Positions 1 to 9,610 are shown, counted from the stretch's first letter. The stretch: 64,000 nucleotides of DNA from Alkalihalobacillus sp. AL-G (GCF_030643805.1 NZ_CP094656.1:2418001-2482000); one strand, 5' to 3'. Program-made: numbers and translations. The notes: generated by a model not told the origin, from the sequence alone.

Positions 1-5
1 AAAAA

Positions 6-43
6 TCCCTCCCTTTCTACACTTTATTGATAGAAGGGAGGGA
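6..43 (-). terminator. Rho-independent terminator after yphF
   Basis: A long stem pairs TCCCTCCCTT with AAGGGAGGGA. Read on the minus strand it is followed by a run of five T. It lies just past the stop codon of the YphF gene, so it should end the yphE-yphF transcript. Confidence 0.85.
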
Positions 44-49
44 ACATAC

Positions 50-763
50 CTATTTTAATAAAAAAACTGGTTCACTATCTTGAACTGTATATGGAACAGA
101 AAATGCAGGAACGAACATTGAATCTCGCACTAAAATATCGCGAATATCATCACCGTTTTGATAGGAATGACTTTTATCTTGCAATGCGTGATAGAGATCC
201 ATTGAGTAATCTATATACACATTATTTTTTTCATCAACAATAAGCGGCAAATTATTTCCGGTAAATGGGCTTTTGACAACAGGCTGTTTATCGTACCCGA
301 TTTCTTTGTATTTGAGTGTATATCGCTTATTAGCTAATACATCCTTATAAGGAAGATAATTATTCTTTTCAAGATACAATCGGATGCTTAGTCGATAATC
401 CTTTACTTTTTCAACTGCTTCAAGGTCGACCAGCTTCACTTTGGGCTCTTTCTCAACGTCAACAAGAACGTATTGAAAAATACCGCCAGTTTGATAGGAG
501 TTTCCCGGTGGTTCAGATATATATCTCGGAACTAATTTCCCAAAATCAATCGGATACTTTATGTAAATCGGCGTACCCTGGTCCCGGTTCTCAATGGGCA
601 ATACTCCAGTGTCCATCCGGTATTTCTGGACGGCCTTTTGGACGGAATGAAGCTGTTCTTCATATGGAGTCCGATTTTTAACAAGACGATCATCAGGATA
701 TAAGCAGCCTGTCAATATCACTGTCAAACTTAATATGAGTATCGAGAGCATAAAACGTTTCAT
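50..763 (-). CDS. yphF: YphF-like lipoprotein
   Basis: This 237-residue protein resembles B. subtilis YphF, a predicted lipoprotein of unknown function. The N-terminus has a lysine/arginine start, a hydrophobic segment and a lipobox (LTGC, Cys at about residue 20), so the mature protein should be anchored by lipid to the outer face of the membrane. No catalytic motif is visible in the rest. It lies just downstream of yphE and close to gpsA, as in B. subtilis, where spoIVA follows. The identification rests on the lipobox, the length and the gene order. The function is not known. Confidence 0.85.
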   Translation of the reverse strand: MKRFMLSILILSLTVILTGCLYPDDRLVKNRTPYEEQLHSVQKAVQKYRMDTGVLPIENRDQGTPIYIKYPIDFGKLVPRYISEPPGNSYQTGGIFQYVLVDVEKEPKVKLVDLEAVEKVKDYRLSIRLYLEKNNYLPYKDVLANKRYTLKYKEIGYDKQPVVKSPFTGNNLPLIVDEKNNVYIDYSMDLYHALQDKSHSYQNGDDIRDILVRDSMFVPAFSVPYTVQDSEPVFLLK

Positions 764-825
764 ACAATCACCTATCTATAAAAACTTATCGTCATTTATT
801 CTAGTTAAAAACAAGCTTGTCCAAT

Positions 826-1026
826 CTATTTCTGTACAGGTCCGCTAAATACAACGTATACAATCATTAAACCAGCTGTAATCATACAGGCATATGCAAA
901 GATTGCCACGATGGATTTGAAAAATCCCCTCAGTTTAATCCGACTGATTGAAATCGAAAGTACTGCTACGAACATTAATCCAATCGCAGAAAGCGAGATC
1001 CACATTTTAATTAAACCTTCGGACAT
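826..1026 (-). CDS. yphE: YphE-like small membrane protein (DUF2768)
   Basis: This 66-residue protein has two hydrophobic segments (about residues 9-27 and 37-60) and almost no soluble part, so it is a small integral membrane protein. Size, topology and position between yphF and gpsA match B. subtilis YphE (DUF2768), whose role is unknown. It is probably co-transcribed with yphF, 62 bases downstream. A GAGGAG ribosome binding site precedes the ATG. Confidence 0.85.
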   Translation of the reverse strand: MSEGLIKMWISLSAIGLMFVAVLSISISRIKLRGFFKSIVAIFAYACMITAGLMIVYVVFSGPVQK

Positions 1027-1202
1027 AACGACTCCTCCTCAACATCGGGTCTTATTATAGCACACTTCAACCTATCTTCCATATGTACAATATTCTAACG
1101 ATTATTTTTGACAGTGTTTTTTTGAAATGCTTTAGTGTCTAAATTATATACGGATACGATTACAGGGTAATTATTCCTCTTATCCTCATCTTTGCACACA
1201 AG

Positions 1203-1238
1203 CAAAAAAGCTGAAGAAAAGGGGCGCCTTCCTTCAGC
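1203..1238 (-). terminator. Rho-independent terminator after spoVIF
   Basis: On the minus strand GCTGAAG pairs with CTTCAGC, with further GAAGG/CCTTTTC pairing inside, and the stem runs directly into TTTTTT. It lies about 105 bases past the stop of the spoVIF gene and should end the der-plsY-gpsA-spoVIF transcript before yphE. A 61-codon open frame crosses the same bases and is probably spurious. Confidence 0.8.
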
Positions 1239-1342
1239 ACGACTAAATAACCGTTCCCTACTGCAGCTCAAAATCTCCATTCCATGATAGTGTATGCAAG
1301 ATTTATTGATACTGTATCGCTCAATCGCCTATTTTACGCCGA

Positions 1343-1600
1343 TTATTTTTGTTTGAACATTTTCGCGATCGAGGTCATGTCCAGAGGGATGTTATTTTTT
1401 AGTATCGCATTTACAATTTGTTCTTCTTTTTCCTTAGATACAGGAACACCGGCTAATCGCGAAACTTGGGCAATTAGCTGACGAATTGTTTTCTCATCGC
1501 GTAAATTTGCATTTTGTACGGAATCTGCCAATTTAAAAATGTCATTCTTTTTAACGCCGGTTTTCTTCTCAACGTCATCCATAAAATTGTTTCTGTCCAT
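1343..1600 (-). CDS. spoVIF: Stage VI sporulation protein F
   Basis: This 85-residue acidic/basic soluble protein matches SpoVIF (YjcC) of Bacillus along its length: an N-terminal EKKTGVKKNDIFKLA segment, a QNANLRDEKT core, then a KEKEEQIV helix. In B. subtilis SpoVIF is a late mother-cell protein that affects coat assembly and the late sporulation regulator GerR. The start is placed at the ATG behind GAGGAGG (spacing about 6); the upstream in-frame start has no such site. Here the gene follows gpsA, whereas in B. subtilis it lies elsewhere. Confidence 0.85.
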   Translation of the reverse strand: MDRNNFMDDVEKKTGVKKNDIFKLADSVQNANLRDEKTIRQLIAQVSRLAGVPVSKEKEEQIVNAILKNNIPLDMTSIAKMFKQK

Positions 1601-1662
1601 CAAAGTCCTCCTCACACGTAACATTCATCATATACTATGCGAGAAGATAGACTTCGTGAGTT

Positions 1663-2721
1663 TTATCGGTTGCTTTTTTCGTCCAATGAATAACGATCAG
1701 ATATTAAGGACTGAAGGTCTTCCCCTTCATGAGTCCGACTTCGCTTCATTAATGAATCCACAGCTTCTTTTGGAGATTTCGAATGAAAAAGCACATCATA
1801 CAATTCGTTGACTATCGGCATTTCCACTCCTTCTTTTTGCGCAAGCTGATGAGCCGCATTCGTCGTACGTACGCCTTCAACGACCATCCCTATGTTCCCA
1901 AGGACCTCATCAAGAGTTTGGCCTTTTCCGAGCAGATTCCCTGCTCGCCAGTTCCGACTATGGACACTCGTACACGTGGCGACAAGATCCCCTAATCCGG
2001 ATAAGCCTGCGAACGTCAAAGGCTTTGCTCCCATAATTGTACCGAGGCGTGCGATTTCAGCAAGGCCTCTTGTCAACAGTGCTGCTTTTGCATTGTCCCC
2101 ATATCCGAGGCCGTCGGACAACCCGGCTCCAAGCGCAATGATATTCTTAAGTGCTCCACCAAGCTCAACACCGATGATATCGGGATTTGTATATACTCTA
2201 AAATTCGGATTGATGAAGAGGTCTTGAATTTGTTCTGCAGTTTTCAGGTCCTTTGAAGAAACCGTCACCGTGGTTGGTTGACGGAGGCTTACTTCTTCAG
2301 CATGACTCGGTCCAGAAAGAACGACGATGTCCTTTCGAAGCTGCTCAGGAATTTCATCCCCAATCACTTCAGAAACACGCAAGAGCGTATCTGGCTCAAT
2401 CCCCTTACTAGCATGAACAATCGTTACAGGACTTTTCAGGAGTACTTTAAGGCTTTGTAAAATTTCCCTCATTGCTTTTGTAGGTGTTACGAGTACAATT
2501 GTATCGGTTTTTGCAATAACCTCTTCCAGATCGGTTGTCGCAATGATATTCTGCGGAAGTTGGATTTCAGGTAAATATCTTTTGTTCGTATGTTCTTTAT
2601 TGATTTCATCCACTTGTTCTGGACGTCGAGCCCATAGACGAACATCGTGTCCATTGTCAGCCAGAACCATTGCAAGAGCGGTTCCCCAGCTTCCGGCACC
2701 TATTACAGCTACCCTTTTCAT
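1663..2721 (-). CDS. gpsA: NAD(P)-dependent glycerol-3-phosphate dehydrogenase
   Basis: GpsA reduces dihydroxyacetone phosphate to sn-glycerol 3-phosphate, the backbone for phospholipids, in the cytoplasm. The 352-residue protein opens with the Rossmann motif GAGSWGTAL (residues 8-16). It also contains the family signature around [12 protein letters not shown], which holds the catalytic lysine, and NWRAGN near residue 260. Length is normal for the family. The start codon overlaps the stop of plsY (ATGA), so the two are translationally coupled and their products act in sequence: GpsA makes the acceptor that PlsY acylates. Confidence 0.98.
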   Translation of the reverse strand: MKRVAVIGAGSWGTALAMVLADNGHDVRLWARRPEQVDEINKEHTNKRYLPEIQLPQNIIATTDLEEVIAKTDTIVLVTPTKAMREILQSLKVLLKSPVTIVHASKGIEPDTLLRVSEVIGDEIPEQLRKDIVVLSGPSHAEEVSLRQPTTVTVSSKDLKTAEQIQDLFINPNFRVYTNPDIIGVELGGALKNIIALGAGLSDGLGYGDNAKAALLTRGLAEIARLGTIMGAKPLTFAGLSGLGDLVATCTSVHSRNWRAGNLLGKGQTLDEVLGNIGMVVEGVRTTNAAHQLAQKEGVEMPIVNELYDVLFHSKSPKEAVDSLMKRSRTHEGEDLQSLISDRYSLDEKSNR

Positions 2722-3335
2722 CAGCCAGACACTTCCTTTCGTTGTCCAATTTTATTTTCGGTTCCTTTCACAAGACGGATAATATTGGTGCGGTGTCTCC
2801 AAATTGATAATAGGCTGATCACAACAGCAAGCAGTATGTAAGATGAATCGTAATTGCCAAACAGCGCAGTCAAAATAGGTGTCAAAATCATCAATAATAA
2901 GGATCCGAGTGAGACGTATCTTGTAAATACAATTATTAAAATAGCTATGATGCCAGCGATGAGAGTGGGCTGGAATACAAGAATCGCAAATACACCGATC
3001 GTAGTTGCGACACCCTTTCCACCTCGAAAACCGTAATAAATCGGCCAGTTATGACCCACGATAGCGAAGAGACCTGCAAAAAATGCAATCCAACCTTCGA
3101 CCCCAAGCCAATAACTGATCAAAACTGCAGCAATCCCTTTAAATGTATCGAGCAATAGGACAGCAATCGCCGGTCCCCAACCGAGTACTCTCAGCGTATT
3201 CGTTGCGCCCGCATTTCCGCTCCCTTGCGTACGGATATCGACCTTTTTAATTTTTTTCGCAATCAGATAACTAAAGCTGATGGATCCGATCAAGTAGCCG
3301 ATCAAGCTGACTAATAGTATGTTAAGTAAGTCCAT
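2721..3335 (-). CDS. plsY: Acyl-phosphate:glycerol-3-phosphate acyltransferase PlsY
   Basis: PlsY is the membrane enzyme that transfers an acyl chain from acyl phosphate to glycerol 3-phosphate, the first step of phosphatidic acid synthesis. The 204 residues form about five hydrophobic segments. Loop motifs typical of PlsY are visible: SGNAGATN near residue 39, and [18 protein letters not shown] near 93-110 with the glycine-rich phosphate-binding loop. It sits between der and gpsA and overlaps gpsA by 4 bases. B. subtilis keeps plsY (yneS) at another locus; the arrangement here is common in other Firmicutes. Confidence 0.97.
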   Translation of the reverse strand: MDLLNILLVSLIGYLIGSISFSYLIAKKIKKVDIRTQGSGNAGATNTLRVLGWGPAIAVLLLDTFKGIAAVLISYWLGVEGWIAFFAGLFAIVGHNWPIYYGFRGGKGVATTIGVFAILVFQPTLIAGIIAILIIVFTRYVSLGSLLLMILTPILTALFGNYDSSYILLAVVISLLSIWRHRTNIIRLVKGTENKIGQRKEVSG

Positions 3336-3344
3336 AATTTCCCC

Positions 3345-4658
3345 CTAATCACTTTTTCTTCTTGCGATGATACGGATCGGTGTCCCTTTAAAGCCGAATG
3401 CATCGCGGATACGGTTATCAATAAACCGTTTATAGGAAAAATGAAGGAGCTCCGGATCGTTGACAAATAAAACAAAGGTTGGCGGCTTCGTAGCCACCTG
3501 AGTCACGTAATTGATTTTCAAACGCTTTCCTTTATCAGTTGGCGTCGGGTTCATCATAACAGCATCCATGATGACATCGTTCAACACATTTGTCTTTACA
3601 CGCATGCTATGATTTTCTGCAACCGTCTCAATGACAGGGAGCAACGTATGGAGTCGTTGTTTCGTTTTTGCGGAAACGAAGACGATAGGTGCATAATCAA
3701 GGAACAAGAAATGATCACGTATCTTTTGTTCGAATTCTTTTAACGTTTTATCATTCTTTTCGATTGCATCCCATTTATTAACGACGATGATGACCGCTCG
3801 TCCAGCCTCATGTGCATACCCGGCGATCTTTTTATCCTGCTCAATGATTCCTTCCTCTGCATTCAAAACGACAAGTACAACATCAGAACGGTCAATTGCT
3901 TTCAACGCTCTTAGAACACTATATTTTTCTGTCGTTTCATACACCTTACCCTTTTTCCGCATACCAGCCGTATCGATGATGACATAATCCTGTTCATCTT
4001 TTGTAAACGTCGCATCGATCGCATCCCGCGTCGTGCCCGCAACATCGCTTACAATCGATCGTTCTTTCCCTAAAATCGAGTTTACGAGTGAGGATTTTCC
4101 AACATTCGGTCGTCCGATTAATGAAAATTTAATGGTCGTATCGTCATAATCATCTTCATCTTCTTGTGGAAAATGCTTGATGACAGCATCCAGTAAATCA
4201 CCTAGCCCAAGTCCATGTGATCCAGATATCGCAATCGGTTCACCAAATCCAAGTGAATAAAACTCATACACTTCGTTCATACGTTCAGGATTATCGATCT
4301 TATTAACTGCAAGTACGACCGGTTTTTTTGATCGGAACAGGATTTGAGCAACTTCTTCATCAGCAGACGTAACCCCCTCCCGGCCATTTACCATGAAAAT
4401 GATGACGTCGGCTTCGTTTATTGCAACATCTGCCTGTTCCCTCATCTGTTTCAATAACGGCTCGTCTCCTAGATCAATCCCACCGGTATCAATTACATTA
4501 AATTCTCTGTTTAACCATTCGGCCGAACTATAAATTCGGTCTCTTGTCACACCAGGCTTATCTTCTACAATCGCAAGCCGGTCACCAATAACTCTGTTGA
4601 AAATGGTAGACTTTCCAACATTCGGTCTTCCAACGACTGCAACAACGGGTTTCTGCAT
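3345..4658 (-). CDS. der: Ribosome biogenesis GTPase Der (EngA)
   Basis: Der is an essential GTPase with two tandem G domains that assists maturation of the 50S ribosomal subunit. Two P-loops are seen, GRPNVGKST (about residues 10-18) and GRPNVGKSS (about 181-189), each followed by DxxG (DTGG, DTAG) and NKxD (NKID, NKWD) motifs. A KH-like C-terminal domain completes the protein at the usual 437 residues. The start is set at the ATG 9 bases after AAAAGGA; a longer frame begins 22 codons upstream but adds no conserved sequence. plsY and gpsA follow closely, so the three probably form an operon. Confidence 0.97.
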   Translation of the reverse strand: MQKPVVAVVGRPNVGKSTIFNRVIGDRLAIVEDKPGVTRDRIYSSAEWLNREFNVIDTGGIDLGDEPLLKQMREQADVAINEADVIIFMVNGREGVTSADEEVAQILFRSKKPVVLAVNKIDNPERMNEVYEFYSLGFGEPIAISGSHGLGLGDLLDAVIKHFPQEDEDDYDDTTIKFSLIGRPNVGKSSLVNSILGKERSIVSDVAGTTRDAIDATFTKDEQDYVIIDTAGMRKKGKVYETTEKYSVLRALKAIDRSDVVLVVLNAEEGIIEQDKKIAGYAHEAGRAVIIVVNKWDAIEKNDKTLKEFEQKIRDHFLFLDYAPIVFVSAKTKQRLHTLLPVIETVAENHSMRVKTNVLNDVIMDAVMMNPTPTDKGKRLKINYVTQVATKPPTFVLFVNDPELLHFSYKRFIDNRIRDAFGFKGTPIRIIARRKSD

Positions 4659-4839
4659 AACATCACGTCCTTTTAATTTCCGCAAACCATCATACTGCTC
4701 ATCTATGTATGCGTGATCTGTCAAGAATCGAACTTTTACGAAATTTTCCTGTTCGTCATAGTATTGAACACACGATTGACAGCTTATTTATTTTAGCAAA
4801 AAAGATGTCGTCTCACAACTTATCATTTACCGCTCGCTC

Positions 4840-5448
4840 TTATTGTGCCTTCCCTTTCAAATGGCTGATCGGCTTATCCACTTGTTGTTTTACTATGGAA
4901 ACAAGCGATTCATACCCCCACCAAACGGTGACACTCATACATGAAAGCGCAACAATATCCAGTAGATCAAAGGAACCTACGATATATCCAGGGGCAAGAC
5001 CATTGACAAACAATGCGTATCCGATTTCCCCGTTAAGAAGACCTGATACCAGGATTGATAGTCTAAGGTCTAATGGCTTACTCAGCAATAAAACAAGTGC
5101 ACATAACAGAAAAGAAATAAGATATAAGCGATCGAAAAAAAGCCAAACCGGATCAAATAAGATTAAAAAATGAACGCCGACATAGATCACTGACACGATC
5201 ATACTAGAAAAAACAGAATAGAAGATTAAACGGACAGTCGACTTGCCTATGTATGCATAGCTGATCAAACCAGCAAATAGAAATGCAGCATTTACTGCAT
5301 AACTGTCCAAATGGATCGTCGTCGTTGATGAAAAAATTAATAATAGCAGAAGAAACGATAGCCAATAACGATGACTTGTTTTTGGCATGAAAAATGTTGT
5401 AATAATCCAAGCAATCCAGAAAAACCAATAAAAATAAATCCCGTCCAT
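4840..5448 (-). CDS. yphA: YphA-like integral membrane protein
   Basis: This 202-residue, very hydrophobic protein has six or so membrane segments and short polar loops, with no recognisable catalytic motif. Length, topology and position next to der match B. subtilis YphA, whose function is unknown. The genes seaA (yphB) and fni, which are near yphA in B. subtilis, are absent here. The assignment is mainly positional. Confidence 0.7.
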   Translation of the reverse strand: MDGIYFYWFFWIAWIITTFFMPKTSHRYWLSFLLLLLIFSSTTTIHLDSYAVNAAFLFAGLISYAYIGKSTVRLIFYSVFSSMIVSVIYVGVHFLILFDPVWLFFDRLYLISFLLCALVLLLSKPLDLRLSILVSGLLNGEIGYALFVNGLAPGYIVGSFDLLDIVALSCMSVTVWWGYESLVSIVKQQVDKPISHLKGKAQ

Positions 5449-5637
5449 TCATACTCACCACCTGATCGAAGCCCTTTGCTATGGCTGTTCAAAAACATGA
5501 ACCAATTTCATCGATCGCTTATGGTCCTCTAATTGAACATCCACTACTAGCAGTATAGATTGGAATAACCGAATCTAAACATTGCGGGAATAAAGTAGCA
5601 GCCGCGATGTCAAACTATCGATAAAGGAGTGAGTGTC

Positions 5638-5769
5638 ATGGGAAAAGATCGTCAAGAAAAGAAATTGAAACAATCAAGAAAAGTCGAATCTGATCGAGAT
5701 CAAGCACTTCATCATGCGGGTTCTGCGCGGTTGGATACACCTGAACAGGCACGTAAAGAAAACCGATAG
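5638..5769 (+). CDS. ypzI: YpzI family small protein
   Basis: A 43-codon plus-strand gene starts at an ATG behind AAAGGAG (spacing 8). The product is short, hydrophilic and highly charged, with MGKDRQEKK at the start and LDTPEQARKENR at the end, which matches the YpzI family of Bacillus as I remember it. The function is unknown. It lies alone between yphA and the S1 gene, both of which point the other way. The good ribosome binding site and the recognisable family outweigh its small size. Confidence 0.8.
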   Translation: MGKDRQEKKLKQSRKVESDRDQALHHAGSARLDTPEQARKENR

Positions 5770-5799
5770 TCATCTAGTTATCAGGTTTGTAGCTGTATG

Positions 5800-5828
5800 A
5801 AAAAAGGCGAACGTCTAAGCGCTCGCCT
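5800..5828 (-). terminator. Rho-independent terminator after ypfD
   Basis: On the minus strand GGCGAGCG pairs with CGTTCGCC (one G-T pair) and is followed by TTTTTT. It lies 17 bases past the stop of the S1 gene. It may also stop transcription from the convergent ypzI gene, although the plus-strand T tract is weak. Confidence 0.8.
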
Positions 5829-5844
5829 CTTGTTATGATCCATA

Positions 5845-6996
5845 TTACTTATATTTTTTCAGTTGGTCACCAATCATATCTCCTAAAGAAAAGCCTGAGT
5901 TTCCATCTGTTTCTTTGCTGTACTCCGGATCAATTTTAGAAGGACGGTTCTCTTCTTCAAGAGTAGCCCGGATACTTAAAGAAATCCGTTTTTCTGATGG
6001 GTTGATGTCAAGTACCTTCACTTTTACAACATCCCCTTGAGAGAGCACTTCGCCTGGTGTTCCGATATGACGGTTTGCAATTTCTGATATATGAACGAGT
6101 CCTTCTACGCCAGAAGCGACCTCAACGAAGGCTCCGAATGATACGAGGCGCTTGACAGTTCCTTCAACAACCTGACCTTTTTCCAACGTCTCGCTGACAT
6201 TGTCCCACGGTCCTGGTAACGTTTCCTTGATTGATAATGAAATGCGTTCATTGTCACGATCGACAGAAAGCACTTTTACTTTTACCGTATCGCCTTCTTT
6301 TACAACCTCTGAAGGTGTTTCGACACGATGATGTGCAAGCTGCGAGATGTGCACAAGACCATCGATACCACCGATGTCAACAAATGCACCAAAGTCAGTC
6401 AACCGCTGAACTGTACCTTCTAAAACTTGGCCTGATTCAAGCGAATGGAGAATTTCTTGTTTTTTGGATTCTTCATGTTGTTCTAGTACTGCACGGTGGG
6501 ATAAAATCAACTTGTTGTTTTGCTCATCAAGTTCAACGATCTTCACTTCTAATGTTTTCCCTTTGTACGATGAAAAGTCTTCTACGAAGTGGCGTTCAAC
6601 TAATGATGCAGGGATAAATCCACGCACTCCTAGATCAACGACAAGTCCGCCTTTTACCACGTCAGCAATTTGAACATCTAACGTGCTGTTTTTTTCTTGT
6701 GCTTCTTTAAGCTCCGTCCATGCTTTTGAAGCGGTAACAGCTCGTTTTGATAACACGAGTTCCTCTTCAGTAAGTTTTATTACTTTTAAAGTCAATTTAT
6801 CTCCATCAGTTAAAACATCGCTCACTTTTTCAACATGTAAGCTGGAAAGTTCACTGATTGGCAGGATTCCATCCATTTTATATCCTGCATCGATTAAGGC
6901 ATGTTTTTCTTCAACCTTCGTAACGGTACCCTCTACTTCATCCCCCGTTTCCAAAGGTTTGATTTCAGATAACTCTTGGTTCAATTCATCAGCCAT
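5845..6996 (-). CDS. ypfD: 30S ribosomal protein S1 homologue (four S1 domains)
   Basis: This is the short, Firmicutes-type S1 protein (383 residues; E. coli S1 is about 557). Four S1 RNA-binding domains are visible, at about residues 15-85, 100-170, 188-256 and 272-342. Repeated G-x-V-DIGGIDGLVHISQL type strands mark the last two. It binds single-stranded RNA; in Bacillus, YpfD is not essential for translation initiation in the way E. coli S1 is. A strong AGGAGG site precedes the ATG by about 8 bases. plsC and cmk lie upstream in the same direction. Confidence 0.95.
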   Translation of the reverse strand: MADELNQELSEIKPLETGDEVEGTVTKVEEKHALIDAGYKMDGILPISELSSLHVEKVSDVLTDGDKLTLKVIKLTEEELVLSKRAVTASKAWTELKEAQEKNSTLDVQIADVVKGGLVVDLGVRGFIPASLVERHFVEDFSSYKGKTLEVKIVELDEQNNKLILSHRAVLEQHEESKKQEILHSLESGQVLEGTVQRLTDFGAFVDIGGIDGLVHISQLAHHRVETPSEVVKEGDTVKVKVLSVDRDNERISLSIKETLPGPWDNVSETLEKGQVVEGTVKRLVSFGAFVEVASGVEGLVHISEIANRHIGTPGEVLSQGDVVKVKVLDINPSEKRISLSIRATLEEENRPSKIDPEYSKETDGNSGFSLGDMIGDQLKKYK

Positions 6997-7140
6997 TGGC
7001 TTTACCTCCTTAAGTCTCTATGCAAAGAAAATATGTGGACCCTCCACGAAAGTGAAAGAGTATGTAACAATATTCAAATTCCTTTATTCTAACTTCTTAT
7101 AAATGCAGATATTTGTCAAGTAACAAGGGCTCGAATTTCA

Positions 7141-7725
7141 CTACTTATTATCATCGTAAAGCTGTTGTATCTCGTTCATGATTTTTTCTGTAGCTTCTTT
7201 TGCTGAAGCCTTTCGTTCTTTAAGTTCAGTAAGATCGATCGGCTTTCCATAAACAATTTTAAACTTGTGAAAGAGTTTAATGGGTCCGATGATGGCACAA
7301 GGTACGACCTTAGCATCTGTTTTCAATGCAAAAAAACCTGCACCAGCGAGTCCTTGTCCAACCTTTCCCGTTCTAGTTCTTGTTCCTTCTGGAAAAAGTC
7401 CAACTGCCTTTCCGTCCCTGAGAAGCTGAAGTCCTTTTCTAAGTGCCTGTTTATCACTCATGCCTCTCTTGACAGGGAACGCATTGACCCTCGGCAGAAC
7501 CTGTTTTAGTATAGGAAAATCGAACAATTCCGACTTTGCCATAAAGTGAACGGTTCGATTATTTGCAGTCGTACCTACCAGCGGTGGATCGAGATTACTT
7601 ATATGATTTGAGCAAATCAAAACGCCGCTATCTTTTGGAACGTTCTCCACACCGATGACCTCAACACGGTATCCCCCTTTAAAAATGCCGTTAAACAATG
7701 AACGGCCAAACGCATAAAGATTCAC
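7141..7725 (-). CDS. plsC: 1-acyl-sn-glycerol-3-phosphate acyltransferase
   Basis: PlsC acylates lysophosphatidic acid to phosphatidic acid at the membrane. The 194-residue protein carries the acyltransferase HX4D motif (NHISNLD, about residues 41-47) and the substrate-binding motif FPEGTRTR near residue 115. The start appears to be a GTG with a weak AAAGGG site, 6 bases past the cmk stop, so it is probably translated from the cmk transcript. Together with plsY and gpsA a few kilobases away, the window holds most of the route from glycolysis to phosphatidic acid. Confidence 0.93.
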   Translation of the reverse strand: MNLYAFGRSLFNGIFKGGYRVEVIGVENVPKDSGVLICSNHISNLDPPLVGTTANNRTVHFMAKSELFDFPILKQVLPRVNAFPVKRGMSDKQALRKGLQLLRDGKAVGLFPEGTRTRTGKVGQGLAGAGFFALKTDAKVVPCAIIGPIKLFHKFKIVYGKPIDLTELKERKASAKEATEKIMNEIQQLYDDNK

Positions 7726-7731
7726 CGACCA

Positions 7732-8409
7732 TCAAACCCTTTCTTTATTTTGAACAATCTTCAAAATGGCATCGACAACTTCTTCGATAGACATTGAAGT
7801 CGTATCGAGTTCAATTGCGTCTTCTGCTTTCTTTAACGGAGAAACTTCACGACCTGAATCGATCAGATCACGCTGTTCGATTTCCTGTTTTATTTGCTCA
7901 AAATTTGAAGAAAATCCTTTTTCCGCATTTTCTCGATGTCTTCTTTTTGCACGTTCCTCAACAGAAGCAACCAAAAAGATTTTAACCTGTGCATCTGGGA
8001 GGACATGCGTACCAATATCCCGACCATCCATCACAACAGAGTGTTCATGACTTAATTCCTTTTGCCGCTTAACCATTTCAACTCTTACTTCCTTATGTCG
8101 AGCCACCTCTGATACATTGTTGGTCACTTTAGACAATCGAATATCTTCTGAGACATTCTTTCCATCCAATAAAACAATTTGGCCATGGTCACTTTTTCGT
8201 AGATCGATGACAGTCTGTTTGATCATTTCTTCTAATACTCGAGCATCCGTGATATCAATATCATTTTCTAGAGCTTTCAACGTTACAGCACGGTACATCG
8301 CACCAGTATCTATGTAAACATAAGATAGTCGATCCGCCACCATTTTAGCGACTGTACTTTTTCCTGCTCCAGCCGGACCGTCAATTGCTATTTTATTCAG
8401 CTTACTCAT
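7732..8409 (-). CDS. cmk: Cytidylate kinase
   Basis: Cmk phosphorylates CMP and dCMP to the diphosphates with ATP. The P-loop GPAGAGKS is at residues 11-18, and the NMP-binding part includes [12 protein letters not shown] and [10 protein letters not shown]. The length of 225 residues is typical. The start is placed at the ATG 5 bases after AGGAGGA; an upstream start in the same frame would add 18 unconserved residues. It is followed by plsC and S1 in the same direction, as in several Bacillus species. Confidence 0.97.
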   Translation of the reverse strand: MSKLNKIAIDGPAGAGKSTVAKMVADRLSYVYIDTGAMYRAVTLKALENDIDITDARVLEEMIKQTVIDLRKSDHGQIVLLDGKNVSEDIRLSKVTNNVSEVARHKEVRVEMVKRQKELSHEHSVVMDGRDIGTHVLPDAQVKIFLVASVEERAKRRHRENAEKGFSSNFEQIKQEIEQRDLIDSGREVSPLKKAEDAIELDTTSMSIEEVVDAILKIVQNKERV

Positions 8410-8488
8410 AATTCCTCCTGCACGTTTCACTGTTGTTTTGCCTAAAAAAATTGGTCTGTGCACTCATTATATATCACGACCAAGCGTT

Positions 8489-8701
8489 CTATTTTTCACT
8501 AATTTCATCATACCATAGTATATTTGACCGGTCTATCGTTTCAACCGTCTCTCCGCGTTGCTCTGTCATAATTCCTTCGTATTCATAAACCCTGTTTAAA
8601 TGATATGCCCAATCTTGATGGGTGATCACCCACTGAGCAATCATCAGGAATATGAATTGAGCAATAATGGTTTTGATTAAAAACCGTTCAACCGTTTTCA
8701 T
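8489..8701 (-). CDS. ypfB: YpfB-like small membrane protein (DUF5359)
   Basis: This 70-residue protein has one hydrophobic segment (about residues 8-26) followed by a polar tail. Size, single-span topology and position between motI and cmk match B. subtilis YpfB (DUF5359), a protein of unknown role. A GGGTGG-type ribosome binding site precedes the ATG. The tail here is slightly longer than in B. subtilis. Confidence 0.75.
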   Translation of the reverse strand: MKTVERFLIKTIIAQFIFLMIAQWVITHQDWAYHLNRVYEYEGIMTEQRGETVETIDRSNILWYDEISEK

Positions 8702-8762
8702 ATTGATTCCACCCTTTTATTGATCTGTTACTATCTTGCACATAAAAAGGTAGAAGATATAA

Positions 8763-9419
8763 CTAAAGTAAGCCTTTCTTTTTTAAGAGTAGCTGTTCTT
8801 CAAAACAAAAACGGAGTATGGACTGTCTGTCTGTTTCATTGACATCAAGAAACTCGAGTGGTGCCTTATCTCGTTCTCTTGGATTTCCCTTAAGGACACG
8901 AATGACCTTCGCATTTTGTCGGATATATTGGTACTTGTTTTTTAACGGAAGTACAATCCAGCATTCTATGATCATATCATCCATTATCGAGTGTTTTTCA
9001 GGCAGTACGATTGCGCATCCACCCGCGCTAATATCAGAAGTGAAAGTCTTAAATGGACTGAATTGGTGATCTAATGAGTGAACCGACACATCCACTGAGG
9101 TTTCAACACGGACGAAGGCTCTTCTTTGAATTTTTTCATGCTGTTCTGCTTTCGGATATTTTAGAACTAGTAAAGGGATACGGTCCTTCTTTCTGTCCAC
9201 TAATTCGGATGGAAATACAAATGTTGCTTTCTCTTTCGTTATGAACTGAGCCTCAAATAATGAACCTACCATTAAAAATTCAGTTTTATCTGTATGTATG
9301 TTTGTCGGATAGGTTACGTGAATTACTTCTTCCCCTACGTATTCCACTTTGCACTTGAACTTTAACAGCTCATTCGGCTGTTTGAAATCTAAATAAAGAG
9401 TGTCACCAATCGATAGCAT
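8763..9419 (-). CDS. motI: PilZ-domain c-di-GMP receptor, flagellar brake (MotI/YpfA)
   Basis: MotI (YpfA, DgrA) binds cyclic di-GMP and then slows flagellar motors by acting on MotA. The 218-residue protein has an N-terminal YcgR-like domain (about 1-95) and a C-terminal PilZ domain. Both c-di-GMP motifs are intact: RRAFVR at 99-104 and DISAGG at 129-134. It is probably co-transcribed with ypfB and cmk. Flagellar genes are not in this window, but a functional PilZ protein suggests that the organism can be motile. Confidence 0.92.
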   Translation of the reverse strand: MLSIGDTLYLDFKQPNELLKFKCKVEYVGEEVIHVTYPTNIHTDKTEFLMVGSLFEAQFITKEKATFVFPSELVDRKKDRIPLLVLKYPKAEQHEKIQRRAFVRVETSVDVSVHSLDHQFSPFKTFTSDISAGGCAIVLPEKHSIMDDMIIECWIVLPLKNKYQYIRQNAKVIRVLKGNPRERDKAPLEFLDVNETDRQSILRFCFEEQLLLKKKGLL

Positions 9420-9466
9420 TTTCTCTCCCCCACCATCTTTATAATGTTGGAGTTATTATCTCATTC

Positions 9467-9575
9467 TAAAGAAAACTTGGCAAAGCCAAGCCTTTGGCGA
9501 AGGCTGAGCCTTAGCCCTAAAGGATGACCTAAAGGCCCTTGCGCTTATACTAAGAAAGGAATGCTTTCTTAACGT
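9467..9575. repeat. Dispersed intergenic repeat, family B, copy 1
   Basis: This 109-bp segment begins with TAAAGAAAACTTGGC, holds the palindrome CTTGGCAAAGCCAAG, and ends with GCTTTCTTAACGT. The same start, palindrome and end occur at 38790-38911. The outer ends are rough inverted copies of each other (TTAAAGAAAAC / ACGTTAAGAAAGC). It lies immediately against the T tract of the ypeB terminator. It encodes nothing and may be a small non-autonomous element or a terminator-linked repeat. Confidence 0.75.
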
Positions 9576-9580
9576 AAAAC

Positions 9581-9610
9581 AAAAAAAGGAAAAGCCTAAG
9601 TTGCTTTTCC
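9581..9610 (-). terminator. Rho-independent terminator after ypeB
   Basis: On the minus strand GGAAAAGC pairs with GCTTTTCC and is followed by TTTTTTTG. It lies about 70 bases past the ypeB stop and closes the sleB-ypeB operon. The family B repeat begins directly after the T tract. Confidence 0.9.

Noticed and set aside
1095-1280. 61-codon minus-strand frame between spoVIF and yphE
   Set aside because: It runs through the stem and T tract of a strong terminator and has no recognisable product.
4709-5173. 154-codon plus-strand frame over yphA
   Set aside because: It is antisense to a better-supported membrane protein and has no plausible start site or domain.
6683-7102. 139-codon plus-strand frame over the S1 gene
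   Set aside because: It is antisense to a well-conserved coding region; its serine-rich product reflects reversed S1 codons.
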